A stretch of DNA of 37,446 nt from Nostoc sp. NMS4 (GCF_017115095.1 NZ_JABXKI010000104.1:1-37446), one strand, 5' to 3'. Positions 1 to 9,735 are shown, counted from the first letter of the stretch. The notes: generated by a model from the letters alone, not told the origin. Program-made: numbers and translations.

Positions 1-75
1 CATCGTTACATTCTTTACACGGTCTTGTTTTCAGCCTTGTTTGTCGCCCCGTCAGGATTGCAACACATCCTTGGG

Positions 76-101
76 TAAAGACGCGATTCATCGCGTCTCT
101 A
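76..101. repeat. 26 bp palindromic repeat, copy 1
   Basis: Near-palindrome of the form TARAGACGCGATT-ATCGCGTCTCTA. The same core occurs at 35238-35263 as a perfect palindrome, and a variant sits inside the small inverted-repeat element at 11758-11856. It is a dispersed repeat of this genome. Lying beyond the 3' end of the leftward P450 gene, it could also fold as a hairpin in that transcript. Confidence 0.6.
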
Positions 102-213
102 CAAATGGTCTATTTGTCGCATGATTTTTTCAAATTGGTATTACAATTATAAAAACCTAATTTGTTCCAAAAACTAGGTTTCTAATATTCATTAAAATCG
201 CTCTGACGGATTA

Positions 214-1617
214 CTAAAAGACGGGTGTTGTTGTCATATTCACTAGAGGCTGTTCACGTGTATGTCGTCCTGTAACTACCATTTTGACCCCATTAGCAGG
301 TGCAAGTGCAAAGCCTCGACGTTGAGGATGCTCTGGCCGCTTACCAGCTAGTGTAAGTTGATAGCCTGATAGGACTTTTGCTAATACTAGCTTCATTTCA
401 AACACAGCCAAAGCTTCACCCATACAGCGACGGACTCCACCACCAAAGGGCAAGAATTCATAGGCAGAAAATTCGCGTTCTAGAAAACGTTCTGGTTTAA
501 ATTGCTGAGGTTGGGGATATAAATCCTCACGCTGATGAGTCAGGTAAATACTGGGAAGCAGTAACGTTCCAGAAGCTAAAGGATGTCCTAATAGTTCACA
601 GGGTTCTTGGACTAGCCTGGGGAACGCGAACATCGTAATAGGGTGAATTCGCAAAGTTTCATTACAAACAGCCGTGAGATAAGGCAGTCGGAAAATGCTC
701 ATAGGATCTGGAGAATCACCGAGGGAATCAAGTTCTTGAACCAATTTCTCTCGGACTTTCGGTAAATGATGAATCCAATACAATCCCCAAGCCATTGCTG
801 TTGCCACTGTTTCATGTCCTGCTACCATCAGTGTCATCAAATCATCGCGCAACTCTTGATCTGTCATCGGATTACCCGCTTCATCCCGCGCTAACATCAG
901 CAAGGATAGGACATCGATGCGATCTGGATTAGGTTCCTCGCGGCGTTGGGCAATTTCAGCGTAAAGCAATTCATAAATTTGTTGCCGTTGACGCAGAAAC
1001 CATCCCCAAGGACTCCAAGCTCCTAAATCTTGTTGCAAGAAGGGGAAAAAGAGGAAGCTAGAAGTAAGGGGTGAGCTAAAGAGATCCAGAATCAACACCA
1101 TTAAGCGTTTGATTTCGTCGTAACGTTCTCCCTGATGCAAGCCAAAGACAGCTTGTAAAATGATTTGTAGAGAAATCTCCTGCATTGCAGTACGAGCTAA
1201 GAACGGCTGATTTAGTGGTAATTGACTAAAGACTTGTTCGGTGAGATTAGAAATCAAAGAACCGTAGGCTCGCATCCTGTCGCCATGAAAGGAAGGCATT
1301 GTGAGTTGTCGCCGTTGTTTATGGCGTTCACCGTCCAGCATCAGGAGTGAATATTCTCCGGCTAAGGGTTCAAATATTTTATTCCCTCTACCAACGAATA
1401 GAAACTTCTTCCTATCGTTAGTGAAAATTTCCTTGATTGCTTGAGGATGGTTTACAAAAACCACAGTCTCCCCAAAACCAATTACCTCAGCAGTAAAAAT
1501 GTCGGGATATTGCTGATCTGCATTTTCCATAAAACTAACAGGGTCTGCAACCCACTGAATTTTCTGGAGCAAAGGGGGAGTTTTGAGTGGATTAGGTAGT
1601 CGCATTTGATTTTTCAT
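214..1617 (-). CDS. Cytochrome P450, CYP110-like, likely sesquiterpene oxygenase
   Basis: A 467-residue cytochrome P450 of usual bacterial length with no membrane anchor. The oxygen-binding I-helix motif AGHET, the K-helix ExxR (ETLR), the PERF segment and the haem loop FGGGVRRCMG are all present; the haem-ligating cysteine is Cys398. The overall pattern resembles the cyanobacterial CYP110 family. It lies 153 bp downstream of, and in the same direction as, a terpene synthase. In Nostoc sp. PCC 7120 a CYP110 beside the germacrene A synthase oxidises that sesquiterpene, so by analogy this enzyme probably hydroxylates the product of its neighbour, with electrons from ferredoxin. The substrate is inferred from position only; CYP110 members can also act on fatty acids. 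The ATG start is just upstream of MRLPNP, a usual N-terminus. Confidence 0.93.
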   Translation of the reverse strand: MKNQMRLPNPLKTPPLLQKIQWVADPVSFMENADQQYPDIFTAEVIGFGETVVFVNHPQAIKEIFTNDRKKFLFVGRGNKIFEPLAGEYSLLMLDGERHKQRRQLTMPSFHGDRMRAYGSLISNLTEQVFSQLPLNQPFLARTAMQEISLQIILQAVFGLHQGERYDEIKRLMVLILDLFSSPLTSSFLFFPFLQQDLGAWSPWGWFLRQRQQIYELLYAEIAQRREEPNPDRIDVLSLLMLARDEAGNPMTDQELRDDLMTLMVAGHETVATAMAWGLYWIHHLPKVREKLVQELDSLGDSPDPMSIFRLPYLTAVCNETLRIHPITMFAFPRLVQEPCELLGHPLASGTLLLPSIYLTHQREDLYPQPQQFKPERFLEREFSAYEFLPFGGGVRRCMGEALAVFEMKLVLAKVLSGYQLTLAGKRPEHPQRRGFALAPANGVKMVVTGRHTREQPLVNMTTTPVF

Positions 1618-1770
1618 CCTAAAAAAATTGCGTTAATTTTGTATCGTTTATTCGGGAGCAATATTGATTCACTTTGAAGCAGTAAAATTTCAGATGCCCC
1701 CAACTAATCTTTTCAAAAAAGTCGCTGGGAGCATCGGGGAAAGTTTTCGCCTAAATAGTATATTTTTTAC

Positions 1771-2787
1771 TTAGGATGGTAGTAAAACTTTCATGTTGCT
1801 TTGAGTTTTATCTAGCTCTAAAGTTTCTACTAACTCCAGCCTTTCTATAGTTTGATAGCGATCGGAATTAAAGTACCAATCGAGATTGCCGCGTATCCAG
1901 GCATACATTCCTGATATATACTTTGCAAGTTCAGCATCTACTTCTTCTCCAAAAGAAGGCAGAGATGCTGCTAATTCGATTAGTTCTCGTACTTCTTGAT
2001 CGTGGATGTCGATTGCGCGTTTAATCGCTATTTCTAGAGGTAATTGCTGTTGATAATGCAATACTAATACTAGGTTGTGAACATCACCACTTGCCATTTC
2101 TCTAGAATAGGAGAAGATATCATTACACCAGGCAAGAATATTAATTGTCTTCTCCTTAAGTTTTTTGAAGATGTGGTGCTGTCGTAAAATATCAGGAATC
2201 AGCAATTGATCGCAAAATTCAATAAGTACTACGGTAAGATCCCCCGCAGAACTTAAGTTTCGTATGCTGAGATAAGTATCAATATCCGGTATAATTTCCT
2301 GGGCGCGGTTACTTGCTTCTTGTACACAACCGGCGAAGTATTCTTCAAAGCTAAAAACAAAGTGATGGAACCATTCTATGCTACTTATTTGGAGCATACG
2401 TTGTCGTAAGTCACTTAAAGCATAGCTAAGTTGTATATCGTTACTTGTAAGTTCTGCTCCATTTAATACTTCAATAAATCTGTGGTGAAATAGTTTGAGT
2501 GCTTCAGGTTGTAGACCTAAATCTGACATATCGCATTGGTCATCCCAAATAAACAGCCAACTGAACAAGTCACTGGCAATCTTTATTTTTTCCAGATCGC
2601 AGTAAGGATAAGCACCTGCTACTAGCTTGAAAAAATTTGATTTGGTGAAACGTCGATAAACTGATTCATTTGCCAGTAGTTCAAAACGAGTTACCCATTC
2701 AAGAGCATAGGCTTCTAAAACATCAACATGATTATTGATATGGGATGAAAATGGACAATATAAATCGGAGGAAAGTAGTTCCTTCAT
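1771..2787 (-). CDS. Class I terpene synthase, probably a sesquiterpene cyclase
   Basis: A 338-residue single-domain class I terpene cyclase, which would ionise and cyclise a prenyl diphosphate (most likely farnesyl diphosphate) using Mg2+. The aspartate-rich motif is D82-D83-Q-C-D86. The NSE motif is N222-D223-I-F-S226-x3-E230. The pyrophosphate-sensor arginine R176 lies exactly 46 residues before the NSE asparagine, and the C-terminal RY pair is R310-Y311, so all known catalytic landmarks are intact. The length and motif spacing match the cyanobacterial germacrene A and 8a-epi-alpha-selinene synthases of Nostoc rather than the fused geosmin synthase, which is about twice as long. The 2-MIB synthase type is less likely but not excluded. 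It probably forms a two-gene unit with the P450. No clear Shine-Dalgarno precedes the ATG. The actual product cannot be read from sequence. Confidence 0.93.
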   Translation of the reverse strand: MKELLSSDLYCPFSSHINNHVDVLEAYALEWVTRFELLANESVYRRFTKSNFFKLVAGAYPYCDLEKIKIASDLFSWLFIWDDQCDMSDLGLQPEALKLFHHRFIEVLNGAELTSNDIQLSYALSDLRQRMLQISSIEWFHHFVFSFEEYFAGCVQEASNRAQEIIPDIDTYLSIRNLSSAGDLTVVLIEFCDQLLIPDILRQHHIFKKLKEKTINILAWCNDIFSYSREMASGDVHNLVLVLHYQQQLPLEIAIKRAIDIHDQEVRELIELAASLPSFGEEVDAELAKYISGMYAWIRGNLDWYFNSDRYQTIERLELVETLELDKTQSNMKVLLPS

Positions 2788-3435
2788 AGAAATTATTAGT
2801 TAGAAGTAATGAACATGAATACAGGAAAATAAAATCAATAGACTAGCAGAGAGCCTATGATTTTTTTGAAACCTTATTTAAACACCATTTTTTTCAGCGC
2901 ATAAATCATATTTACGTCACTGTTAATGGTGTATAAATCTATGCAACTATTTCAAGACTTAACCAGTATTGTTAAATAATTTTAAAAAAAACATAACCGT
3001 AATTATCTGGAATAATATTTTTTTTATAAAACTTTTGTAAATAAAACTAACATCTAGGAGTACTCATGGTAATTACTGTTGACTAAATAAAAAAACTAAC
3101 TTAGAGCATGAATAATATTGTTCTAAAGTGCTAACTTTATAAAAAAACAAGAGTAATAATGACTAATTTCAGAGCGATCGCCTTTATAAAAGAAGATATT
3201 TATCTCTAATAAAAATAAATATTGGTGGTTAATATTCCTCATCTAGCGATCGCTCCAGCTAAAAGCTGTAAGCAATTTAGCCAGAAAATGTTGCTGTTAT
3301 CAGAGTTTTTGGGAACTATAGAATTATCAGACGATAAATAAAGTCAGTTAGTCCATCAATAAAATAGAGGTGACTTAGCTGCGATCGCAGGGACAATAGT
3401 GAATAATTAAGAATGAGTTAAATTAATCTAAATAT
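2788..3435. promoter_or_regulatory. Divergent AT-rich intergenic region between terpene and signalling genes
   Basis: This 648 bp gene-free stretch separates the leftward terpene synthase from the rightward kinase operon and must contain both promoters. It is very AT-rich with many A and T runs, and it holds three HIP1-type sites (around 3175, 3247 and 3382). No convincing -35/-10 pair, operator palindrome or NtcA site stood out by eye. No open reading frame of note is present. Confidence 0.5.
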
Positions 3436-4785
3436 ATGAACGAAAAGCCAGATATGGGAATACTTTCTGAACCAGAAGATAATTTAATCTTAGTGGTGGA
3501 TGATACTAATACAAATTTAGAAATCGTCTTTAATATATTAACTAATGTAGGATTTAATGTAATCACAGAAAATAATGGAGAAAAAGCAATTAAACTGGTT
3601 GAATCTAGACTACCTGATTTAATTTTATTAGATGTAATGATGCCGGGAATAGATGGATTTGAAACCTGCAAAAAGCTGAAAAATAACTCAGATACTTGTG
3701 ATATTCCCATAATTTTTATGACAGCTAATTCTGATACTGATAGTAAAGTAAAGGGTCTAAATATAGGTGCAGTTGATTACATCACTAAACCCTTTCATGA
3801 AGAAGAACTATTAGCTAGAATTAAAACCCATTTGCAGTTACGAAATCTCACAAAAACTTTAGAGAAACGAGTTGCAGAAAGGACAGCAGCTTTGTCTAGG
3901 GCATTAAAAGACCTACAAGAGTCTCAACTCCAGCTTGTACAGACAGAAAAAATGTCTGCCCTTGGTCAATTAGTAGCAGGAGTTGCTCATGAAATTAATA
4001 ATCCAGTTGGTTTCATTCATGGGAATCTTGGACACGCTTCAGTATATTTCCGAGACATAATTAACCTTATCGATCTCTATCAGCATCACTATCCTAATCC
4101 AGTGCTAGAAATTCAAGAGGAAATTGCAGCGATAGATTTGAAATATATGCTTGCCGATCTACCTAACTTAATTTCCTCAATGAAAGAGGGTGTTCAGCGC
4201 ATTCGTGACATTAGTACCAGTCTCAGAATTTTTTCTCGAGCCGATAGCGATCGCAAAGTTTATTGCAACATTCATGATGGCATAGACAGTACAATCATGA
4301 TTCTCAAACACCGCTTAAAAGCATCCGAAAATCGTCCTGATATTCAAGTAATTAAGGATTACGATAATCTACCAGAATTAGAATGTTTTATCGGACAACT
4401 AAATCAGGTATTTATGAATTTATTAGCTAACGCTATTGATGCTTTAGAGGAGTCTAATCTAGGACGCACCTATATTGAAATTGAAGCCAACCCCAATCAA
4501 ATTTTAATTAAAACTACTCTTTCTGAAGATAAAAATCATATCTTGATTCGGATTAAAGATAATGGTGTAGGAATGTCGGCTGATGTTCAGCAAAAAATCT
4601 TTGACTATTTATTCACCACCAAGCTTGTTGGTCAAGGTACAGGATTAGGATTATCAATTGCCCATCAAATTGTTGTTGAAAAGCATGGAGGAACTCTGGA
4701 GGTAAATTCAGCAACAGGACAAGGTTCAGAGTTTATTATTAAGCTTCCATTTAAGAATCATCGCAAATCACATTTATCAATATAA
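3436..4785 (+). CDS. Hybrid REC-histidine kinase
   Basis: A 449-residue soluble two-component protein. Residues about 16-135 are a receiver domain with the acidic pair D22-D23, phosphoacceptor D66 and K118. A coiled-coil linker (about 137-170) leads to a HisKA domain with H185 in the sequence AHEINNP, then a HATPase_c domain with N box (NLLANAIDAL), G1 box DNGVG and G2 box GTGLGL. The N-terminal receiver is the probable input: another kinase phosphorylates it and it tunes the kinase core. It is the first gene of a tight operon; the FIST gene starts 11 bp after its stop. The C-terminal kinase half is a close paralogue of the kinase at 5955. No transmembrane segment or DNA-binding domain is visible. 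No strong Shine-Dalgarno precedes the ATG. Confidence 0.92.
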   Translation: MNEKPDMGILSEPEDNLILVVDDTNTNLEIVFNILTNVGFNVITENNGEKAIKLVESRLPDLILLDVMMPGIDGFETCKKLKNNSDTCDIPIIFMTANSDTDSKVKGLNIGAVDYITKPFHEEELLARIKTHLQLRNLTKTLEKRVAERTAALSRALKDLQESQLQLVQTEKMSALGQLVAGVAHEINNPVGFIHGNLGHASVYFRDIINLIDLYQHHYPNPVLEIQEEIAAIDLKYMLADLPNLISSMKEGVQRIRDISTSLRIFSRADSDRKVYCNIHDGIDSTIMILKHRLKASENRPDIQVIKDYDNLPELECFIGQLNQVFMNLLANAIDALEESNLGRTYIEIEANPNQILIKTTLSEDKNHILIRIKDNGVGMSADVQQKIFDYLFTTKLVGQGTGLGLSIAHQIVVEKHGGTLEVNSATGQGSEFIIKLPFKNHRKSHLSI

Positions 4786-4796
4786 GAAATAAATCT

Positions 4797-5948
4797 ATGT
4801 TCAAGGCAGTAGTCGGTCACAGTAACGATCCAGATTCTCTATCAGCAGTTGAAGAAATTCTTCAGCAATGTACTAGCTATCTTGCAGGAGATATACCCAA
4901 AGCTGGGATTCTTTTTGCTGCAATTGACTTTGAACATTCTCTGATTTTGCAGCAAATTTCTCAGGTTTTTCCGGGGATTGAGTTGATTGGTGGAACAACA
5001 GATGGAGAAATCTCTTCAGTCTTAGAGTTTCAGCAGGACTCAATCACTTTGATGTTGTTTTGCTCAGACGAAGTTGAAATTCATGCAGGAGTTGGACGCA
5101 AAGTTTCAGACGATCCAATTACTGCAACTAAACAAGCTGTGGAGCAAGCCAAAGCAAAAAGTACTGCACCTCCAAAGCTGTGCTTAACTCATCCAGAAAG
5201 CCTCACAACTAGTGGTGTCTCTATATTGAATGGCTTAAAGCTAGCTCTTGGTCAATATGTGCCAATATTCGGTGGTTTGGCAGGGGATCAATCAAGATAT
5301 AAAAATACATATCAATTTTTTCAAACAGAAGTATTAAGTGATTCTGTACCAATTCTACTTTTTTCCGGCACAATATTGTTTTCTCATGGTGTTACAAGTG
5401 GTTGGCATCCCATTGGTCAAAGAAGTAAAGTGACTAAAGTAGATAATAATATTCTCTATGAAATAGATGGTAAGCCAGCTTTAGATTTTTATCATCATTA
5501 TCTCGGTTTGCTTCCTCCTTCAATGGAATATCCACTAGCAGTATTTGATCGGAATGGAGATAATTTTTATATCAGGGCACCTATTGCTTACAATCAGGAA
5601 TCTGGTAGTATAACTTTTTTTGGAGATATTCCTGAGCAAGCAATTATTCAAATTTCTGAAGCAGCTTATGAAGATATTTTGGCAGCTTCCAAAGCATCAT
5701 TCATCAATGCATTAGATAATTATCCTGGTACAGAGCCAAGTGCTGTTTTATTTTTTTCATGTGTAGCTCGTCGGCAAATCCTTGGTACTAGGGCGCAAGA
5801 AGAGTACCAGAATACGAAACTTTGTCTAACTGACTATTTACCTGCTTGTGGATTTTATTCTTATGGAGAAATTGCTCCTATAGATGGAATTAGCCAGACG
5901 CAATTTCACAATGAAACTTTTGTAACTTTAATTTTAGGAAGTCGTTAA
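4797..5948 (+). CDS. FIST domain sensor protein
   Basis: A 383-residue protein made of an N-terminal FIST domain (about 25-225, including the GGTTDGEISS segment) and a FIST_C domain (about 230-365, including CVARRQILGTRAQEE). FIST domains are predicted small-ligand sensors, proposed to bind amino acids or similar metabolites, and normally feed two-component or c-di-GMP systems. Here the domain stands alone, with no transmembrane segment, between two histidine kinases: 11 bp after one and 6 bp before the next. The natural reading is a separate soluble input subunit for one or both kinases. The ligand is unknown. The ATG start opens directly into the conserved VVGHSNDPDS region. Confidence 0.9.
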   Translation: MFKAVVGHSNDPDSLSAVEEILQQCTSYLAGDIPKAGILFAAIDFEHSLILQQISQVFPGIELIGGTTDGEISSVLEFQQDSITLMLFCSDEVEIHAGVGRKVSDDPITATKQAVEQAKAKSTAPPKLCLTHPESLTTSGVSILNGLKLALGQYVPIFGGLAGDQSRYKNTYQFFQTEVLSDSVPILLFSGTILFSHGVTSGWHPIGQRSKVTKVDNNILYEIDGKPALDFYHHYLGLLPPSMEYPLAVFDRNGDNFYIRAPIAYNQESGSITFFGDIPEQAIIQISEAAYEDILAASKASFINALDNYPGTEPSAVLFFSCVARRQILGTRAQEEYQNTKLCLTDYLPACGFYSYGEIAPIDGISQTQFHNETFVTLILGSR

Positions 5949-5954
5949 AAGCTG

Positions 5955-6998
5955 ATGGAATTATTAGATTATCAACAACAAATCAAGGAACTAAAAAAAG
6001 AAAATAGAATTATCCAAAAGAAACTGGAGCGCTCTGAATCAGACCGGATTCAACTCGAAGAAACAAATAAAAAAAAAGAATCTTTACTCAAGAAAGTAAT
6101 TGATGAATTAAAAGAATATCAAAATAAGTTAGAAGAAAGAAGCAATGAGTTAGAACTGATACTTCTTAATCTTCAGATAATGGAGAACAAGATGTCTACT
6201 TTGGGAAGTATGGTCGCAGATGTAGCTCATGAAATTAACAACCCAGTTGGGTTTATTGCAGGTAATCTGACTCCGGCTAAAGAGTATATTGAGAATTTAT
6301 TATATCTCATCGATCTCTATCAGCAGACCTATCCTAAAGCATCTCCGCAAATTCAAGAAACAATCCAACTCATTGACTTAGAATATGTACGCGAGGATCT
6401 ACCTAAACTTATTTCTTCAATGAAAGAAGGCACAGATCGTATTTCTAATATTAGCAACAGTCTGCGAGTTTTCTCTAGAGCAGATACAGAACAAAAAGTT
6501 TTGTTTAATCTTCATGAAGGTATTAATAGCACTCTGATTATTCTCAAGCATCGTTTACAAGCTAATAAGATTCGTCCGGCTATTCAAGTAATTCAAAATT
6601 ACGAAGAATTTCCCCTGGTAGAATGCTTTCCAGGACAGCTAAATCAGGTATTTATGAATCTATTGGCAAATGCAATTGATGCTTTAGAAGAATCTAATTA
6701 TGGACGGAGTTTTAATGATGTTAAGGTAAATCCCAATCAAATTACAATTCATACTGCCCTGACTGAAGATAAGAATCATGTCTCGATTCGGATTCAAGAT
6801 AATGGAGTTGGAATATCGGCTGATATTCAGCAAAAAATGTTTGATCATTTATTCACAACTAAACCTGTAGGAAAAGGAACAGGATTAGGATTATCAATTG
6901 CTTATCAAATAATTGTCCAAAAACATAAAGGAACTCTAGAAGTAAGTTCTGTATTAGAAAAAGGTTCTGAGTTTATAATTACTATTCCCATTTATTAA
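5955..6998 (+). CDS. Histidine kinase without sensor domain
   Basis: A 347-residue kinase. Residues 1-80 are a long, charged, Lys/Glu-rich coiled coil with no recognisable input domain. A HisKA domain follows with H92 in VAHEINNP, and a HATPase_c domain carrying the N box NLLANAIDAL, G1 DNGVG and G2 GTGLGL. It starts 6 bp after the FIST gene, so it is co-transcribed and perhaps translationally coupled. The kinase core resembles the REC-kinase at 3436 almost residue for residue in places, which suggests local duplication. With no sensor of its own it probably takes its signal from the FIST protein or by pairing with the upstream kinase; that is inference. Confidence 0.9.
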   Translation: MELLDYQQQIKELKKENRIIQKKLERSESDRIQLEETNKKKESLLKKVIDELKEYQNKLEERSNELELILLNLQIMENKMSTLGSMVADVAHEINNPVGFIAGNLTPAKEYIENLLYLIDLYQQTYPKASPQIQETIQLIDLEYVREDLPKLISSMKEGTDRISNISNSLRVFSRADTEQKVLFNLHEGINSTLIILKHRLQANKIRPAIQVIQNYEEFPLVECFPGQLNQVFMNLLANAIDALEESNYGRSFNDVKVNPNQITIHTALTEDKNHVSIRIQDNGVGISADIQQKMFDHLFTTKPVGKGTGLGLSIAYQIIVQKHKGTLEVSSVLEKGSEFIITIPIY

Positions 6999-7390
6999 TA
7001 TATTAAATATAGGGATTTCTAACTATTTTTATAGAAAATATTCAATATAGTAGCAATCTATAGTAAAGAAATTATTCGTAGTTCATAGTTACTAATTAAT
7101 TATAATTTCAAAACGACAAAGTTTTTTGATGTAAAACAAGACACTTTTATCCTGATTGTCAACAAGCAGATTTAGGTGCGGGTTGATAATAGAATACGCT
7201 TAGTATTAATTATATTTCGCCCCCGAAGATTCTCCCAACCCAGTCACTCATGGAAGAAATGCCCCAATATGATGTTAGCTAACCTTTTGAAGGCTTGCTC
7301 TAATTCCCTTCTTTGTAAGGAGGGTTAGATATGATAATGAAGACGTAAATTAATGATGAACTATAGCAACGATAAGATTTAAAATTTGTC
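6999..7390. other. Intergenic region, no gene seen
   Basis: 392 bp of AT-rich DNA between the FIST/kinase operon and the three-cysteine protein gene. A weak inverted repeat near 7298-7325 (CCCTT...AAGGAGGG) resembles the degenerate repeats common in these genomes. No confident promoter or terminator could be picked out. The gap argues that the 7391 gene has its own promoter. Confidence 0.4.
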
Positions 7391-8059
7391 ATGGATATTA
7401 TTCATGAGAAACAAAAGCAAATATCAAACTCTCAGAATAAAAAGATTAAGCAGTTACTTTATAGACATTTTGGGGAACTCTATAACTGTAGTTCCAAGAT
7501 TGTGTCCTTAAAATTTATGAGCAATGCACTTAACGATTCAATAGGTACGCTTAATATTTCTTTAGAACGCGATATATTTTTACGTACACTAATCAGAGAA
7601 TTATCTGGTACTTTGCACGATGTAGTTGGTTTAGAAGAAGCTTCGGGATTTATTAGCGTCGTTGGTGAAAGGATGGGGAGGCAGATTAACCAAGATTATA
7701 AATCTGCCCTGGAAATCTCTAACCTTTCTCGTAAGCAGGTAGCTGATGTCTTAGTTGATTTAAAAAAACGAATCCAGGGTGATTTTTATGTAATTGAGCA
7801 GAATGATGAAAAAATCGTCTTTGGGAACCGTATTTGCCCATTTGGTGACAAAGTACTTAATCGCCCTGCCATGTGCATGATGACTTCAAACGTTTTTGGA
7901 ACGATCGCAGCGAATAATCTGGGATATGCGAAAGTAGAATTGCAAGAAACTATAGCACAGGGCGATCCTGGATGTAAAGTTATTGTTTACTTAAAACTTA
8001 CAGAAGAGGCAGAAGATGCAGAAGGTCGAGAGTACTTTCGGGGACTAGAATCTGTCTAA
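7391..8059 (+). CDS. Three-cysteine regulatory protein (methanogen output domain 1 / V4R-like)
   Basis: A 222-residue soluble protein. The C-terminal half has the pattern RICPFGD...AMCMMTS.VFG...GDPGCKV, with cysteines 149, 162 and 195. This matches my recollection of the methanogen output domain 1 family, a relative of the V4R/bacteriochlorophyll-reductase small-molecule-binding fold whose members often sit in or beside histidine kinases. The three cysteines could bind a metal, Fe-S cluster or haem, or act as a redox switch; which one is not known. It precedes a PAS-histidine kinase by 87 bp in the same direction and may be its partner. Family assignment is by motif only. No Shine-Dalgarno is evident before the ATG. 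Confidence 0.72.
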   Translation: MDIIHEKQKQISNSQNKKIKQLLYRHFGELYNCSSKIVSLKFMSNALNDSIGTLNISLERDIFLRTLIRELSGTLHDVVGLEEASGFISVVGERMGRQINQDYKSALEISNLSRKQVADVLVDLKKRIQGDFYVIEQNDEKIVFGNRICPFGDKVLNRPAMCMMTSNVFGTIAANNLGYAKVELQETIAQGDPGCKVIVYLKLTEEAEDAEGREYFRGLESV

Positions 8060-8146
8060 GTCCATCAGCATTAAACAAAATAACTCCAGGATATAAGCTT
8101 AGTGCAGATATGTAAAGTAGAGTCAAACCGTGAAAATTGAAGCCCC

Positions 8147-9529
8147 ATGACTCCTGAACAATTTATTGAATTTGCCAGAGTTTTACCAGAACCTTTACTT
8201 CTAGTAAGTGGAGAGGGTCTGTTGTTAGCTACGAATCAACCAGTAGCAGATATTCTGGGCTTACGCCGTCAGGAACTGTGGGGAAAAATGCTCTTTGAAC
8301 TTGTAACTGAATCTGATAACGATATTCTAAAGTATTTGCAAGCTTGTTCAATTAGCAGAGCAATGGTGATTGGCTCTTTGACTTTACGACTGAATGATGG
8401 CCAAACCTTAATATGTCGTAGTCAAGGAGCAGTTATTCAACCTTGGTCTCCTGAATCTTCAGCTTTAATTCTCTTACGCTTGGAAAATAGAGTTGTAGCC
8501 AGCAGTAATTTCGTTCTGCTCAACGAAAAAATTGATGAGTTAGCAAAAGAAGTGCAAAGACGCAAACAAGCAGAGGAAGCGCTCAAGAAAGCTAATCAAG
8601 AGCTAGAAATTCGGGTTGAGGAACGTACAACTGCTTTACAAGAAACACTAAACGAACTACAAGTTACTCAAACTCAGCTTATCCAAGCGGAGAAAATGTC
8701 TAGTTTAGGTCAGATGGTCGCTGGTATCGCCCATGAAATTAATAACCCTGTGAGTTTTATTTACGGGAACCTTCACCACGCCCATAAGTACACTGAGGAT
8801 TTACTTAAATTGGTGCAAATTTATCAACAAATTTGTCCAGATACTCCGCCAGAAATCCAACAGCAAGTAGAAGAAATAGATTTAGATTTTCTGATTCCAG
8901 ATATAACTAAACTCTTCCAGTCAATGAAAGTGGGAGCAGAACGCATTCAGGAAATTGTTAAATCACTACGTAACTTTTCCAGACTGGATGAAGCAGAATT
9001 TAAGCAAGTTAATATTCATGAAGGAATTGATAGTACTTTAATGATTTTAGAGCATCGCTTGCAAGCTAGGCATGAGTACCCAGAAATCAAAGTCATCAAA
9101 AAATACAGTCAACTGCCGAATGTAACTTGCTATCCTGGTCAACTCAATCAAGTGTTTATGAATATTATTGCTAATGCAATTGATGCTCTGGAAGCGTCGG
9201 TCAATAATCTAAATCCACAAACTACTGACAATCAAAAACTCGCAGAGAATAATCCTCAAATTCAAATAAAAACTGAGTTAATTGATGAAAAATGGATAGA
9301 GGTTACTATTGCCGATAATGGTTTAGGGATAAATGAACAAGTTCGCTCAAAGCTATTCGATCCCTTTTTCACCACTAAAACCGTCGGTAAAGGCACTGGA
9401 CTAGGGCTATATATAAGCTATCAGATTATAGTTGAAAAACATAACGGGCAACTTAGCTGTTTTTCTGTTCCCGGAAAAGGTGCAGAATTTGTAATTAAGA
9501 TACCTATAGCAATCCTAAATAAGTCGTGA
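8147..9529 (+). CDS. PAS-domain histidine kinase
   Basis: A 460-residue soluble sensor kinase. Residues about 5-115 form a PAS-like domain ([23 protein letters not shown]). A coiled coil (about 125-180) follows, then HisKA with H196 in IAHEINNP, and HATPase_c with N box [11 protein letters not shown]1 DNGLGI and G2 GTGLGL. It is the third kinase of the same subfamily in 6 kb. It lies 87 bp behind the three-cysteine protein, probably on the same transcript. No transmembrane segment is present, so the signal is cytoplasmic. No partner response regulator with a DNA-binding output is visible nearby; the only receiver in the region is the one fused to the kinase at 3436. Confidence 0.92.
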   Translation: MTPEQFIEFARVLPEPLLLVSGEGLLLATNQPVADILGLRRQELWGKMLFELVTESDNDILKYLQACSISRAMVIGSLTLRLNDGQTLICRSQGAVIQPWSPESSALILLRLENRVVASSNFVLLNEKIDELAKEVQRRKQAEEALKKANQELEIRVEERTTALQETLNELQVTQTQLIQAEKMSSLGQMVAGIAHEINNPVSFIYGNLHHAHKYTEDLLKLVQIYQQICPDTPPEIQQQVEEIDLDFLIPDITKLFQSMKVGAERIQEIVKSLRNFSRLDEAEFKQVNIHEGIDSTLMILEHRLQARHEYPEIKVIKKYSQLPNVTCYPGQLNQVFMNIIANAIDALEASVNNLNPQTTDNQKLAENNPQIQIKTELIDEKWIEVTIADNGLGINEQVRSKLFDPFFTTKTVGKGTGLGLYISYQIIVEKHNGQLSCFSVPGKGAEFVIKIPIAILNKS

Positions 9530-9544
9530 AAATCTCTAGTTCCT

Positions 9545-9572
9545 CTCTCTGCGTTCTCTGCGCCTCTGCGGT
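9545..9572. repeat. CTCTGCG-type dispersed repeat
   Basis: The string CTCTGCG recurs here three times as part of a family seen also at 17815-17892, 19683-19727 and 25666-25730. A reverse-oriented partner (AACCGCAAAG) lies about 90 bp on, near 9660, so the stretch may be a decayed inverted-repeat element. Such sequences are common between cyanobacterial genes and do not appear to encode protein. Confidence 0.55.
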
Positions 9573-9705
9573 TAATTTATTTTTACAAATGATTTATACC
9601 AATTCTGTATGAAGATGCGCTAAACCATATTTAAGTACAAGAAATAAGAAAGAAAAACGAACCGCAAAGTACGCATTCGCGTAGCGTCTCGTCAGAGAAG
9701 GACAC

Positions 9706-9735
9706 AAAGAAAGAAAGAAAGAAAGAAAGAAAGAA
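9706..9735. repeat. AAAG microsatellite
   Basis: About seven and a half tandem copies of AAAG lie in the gap between the PAS kinase and ndhB. Simple tetranucleotide runs of this length can vary by slippage. It is not inside a gene, so no phase-variation role is evident. Confidence 0.85.

Noticed and set aside
1..78. Plus-strand frame open from the window edge to a TAA at 76-78, possible gene C-terminus
   Set aside because: Only 25 codons, a second frame is open over the same bases, and the stop falls in a repeat; nothing supports coding.
3423..3710. Minus-strand frame opposite the REC-kinase gene
   Set aside because: It mirrors the receiver domain coding sequence, which has clear motifs on the plus strand.
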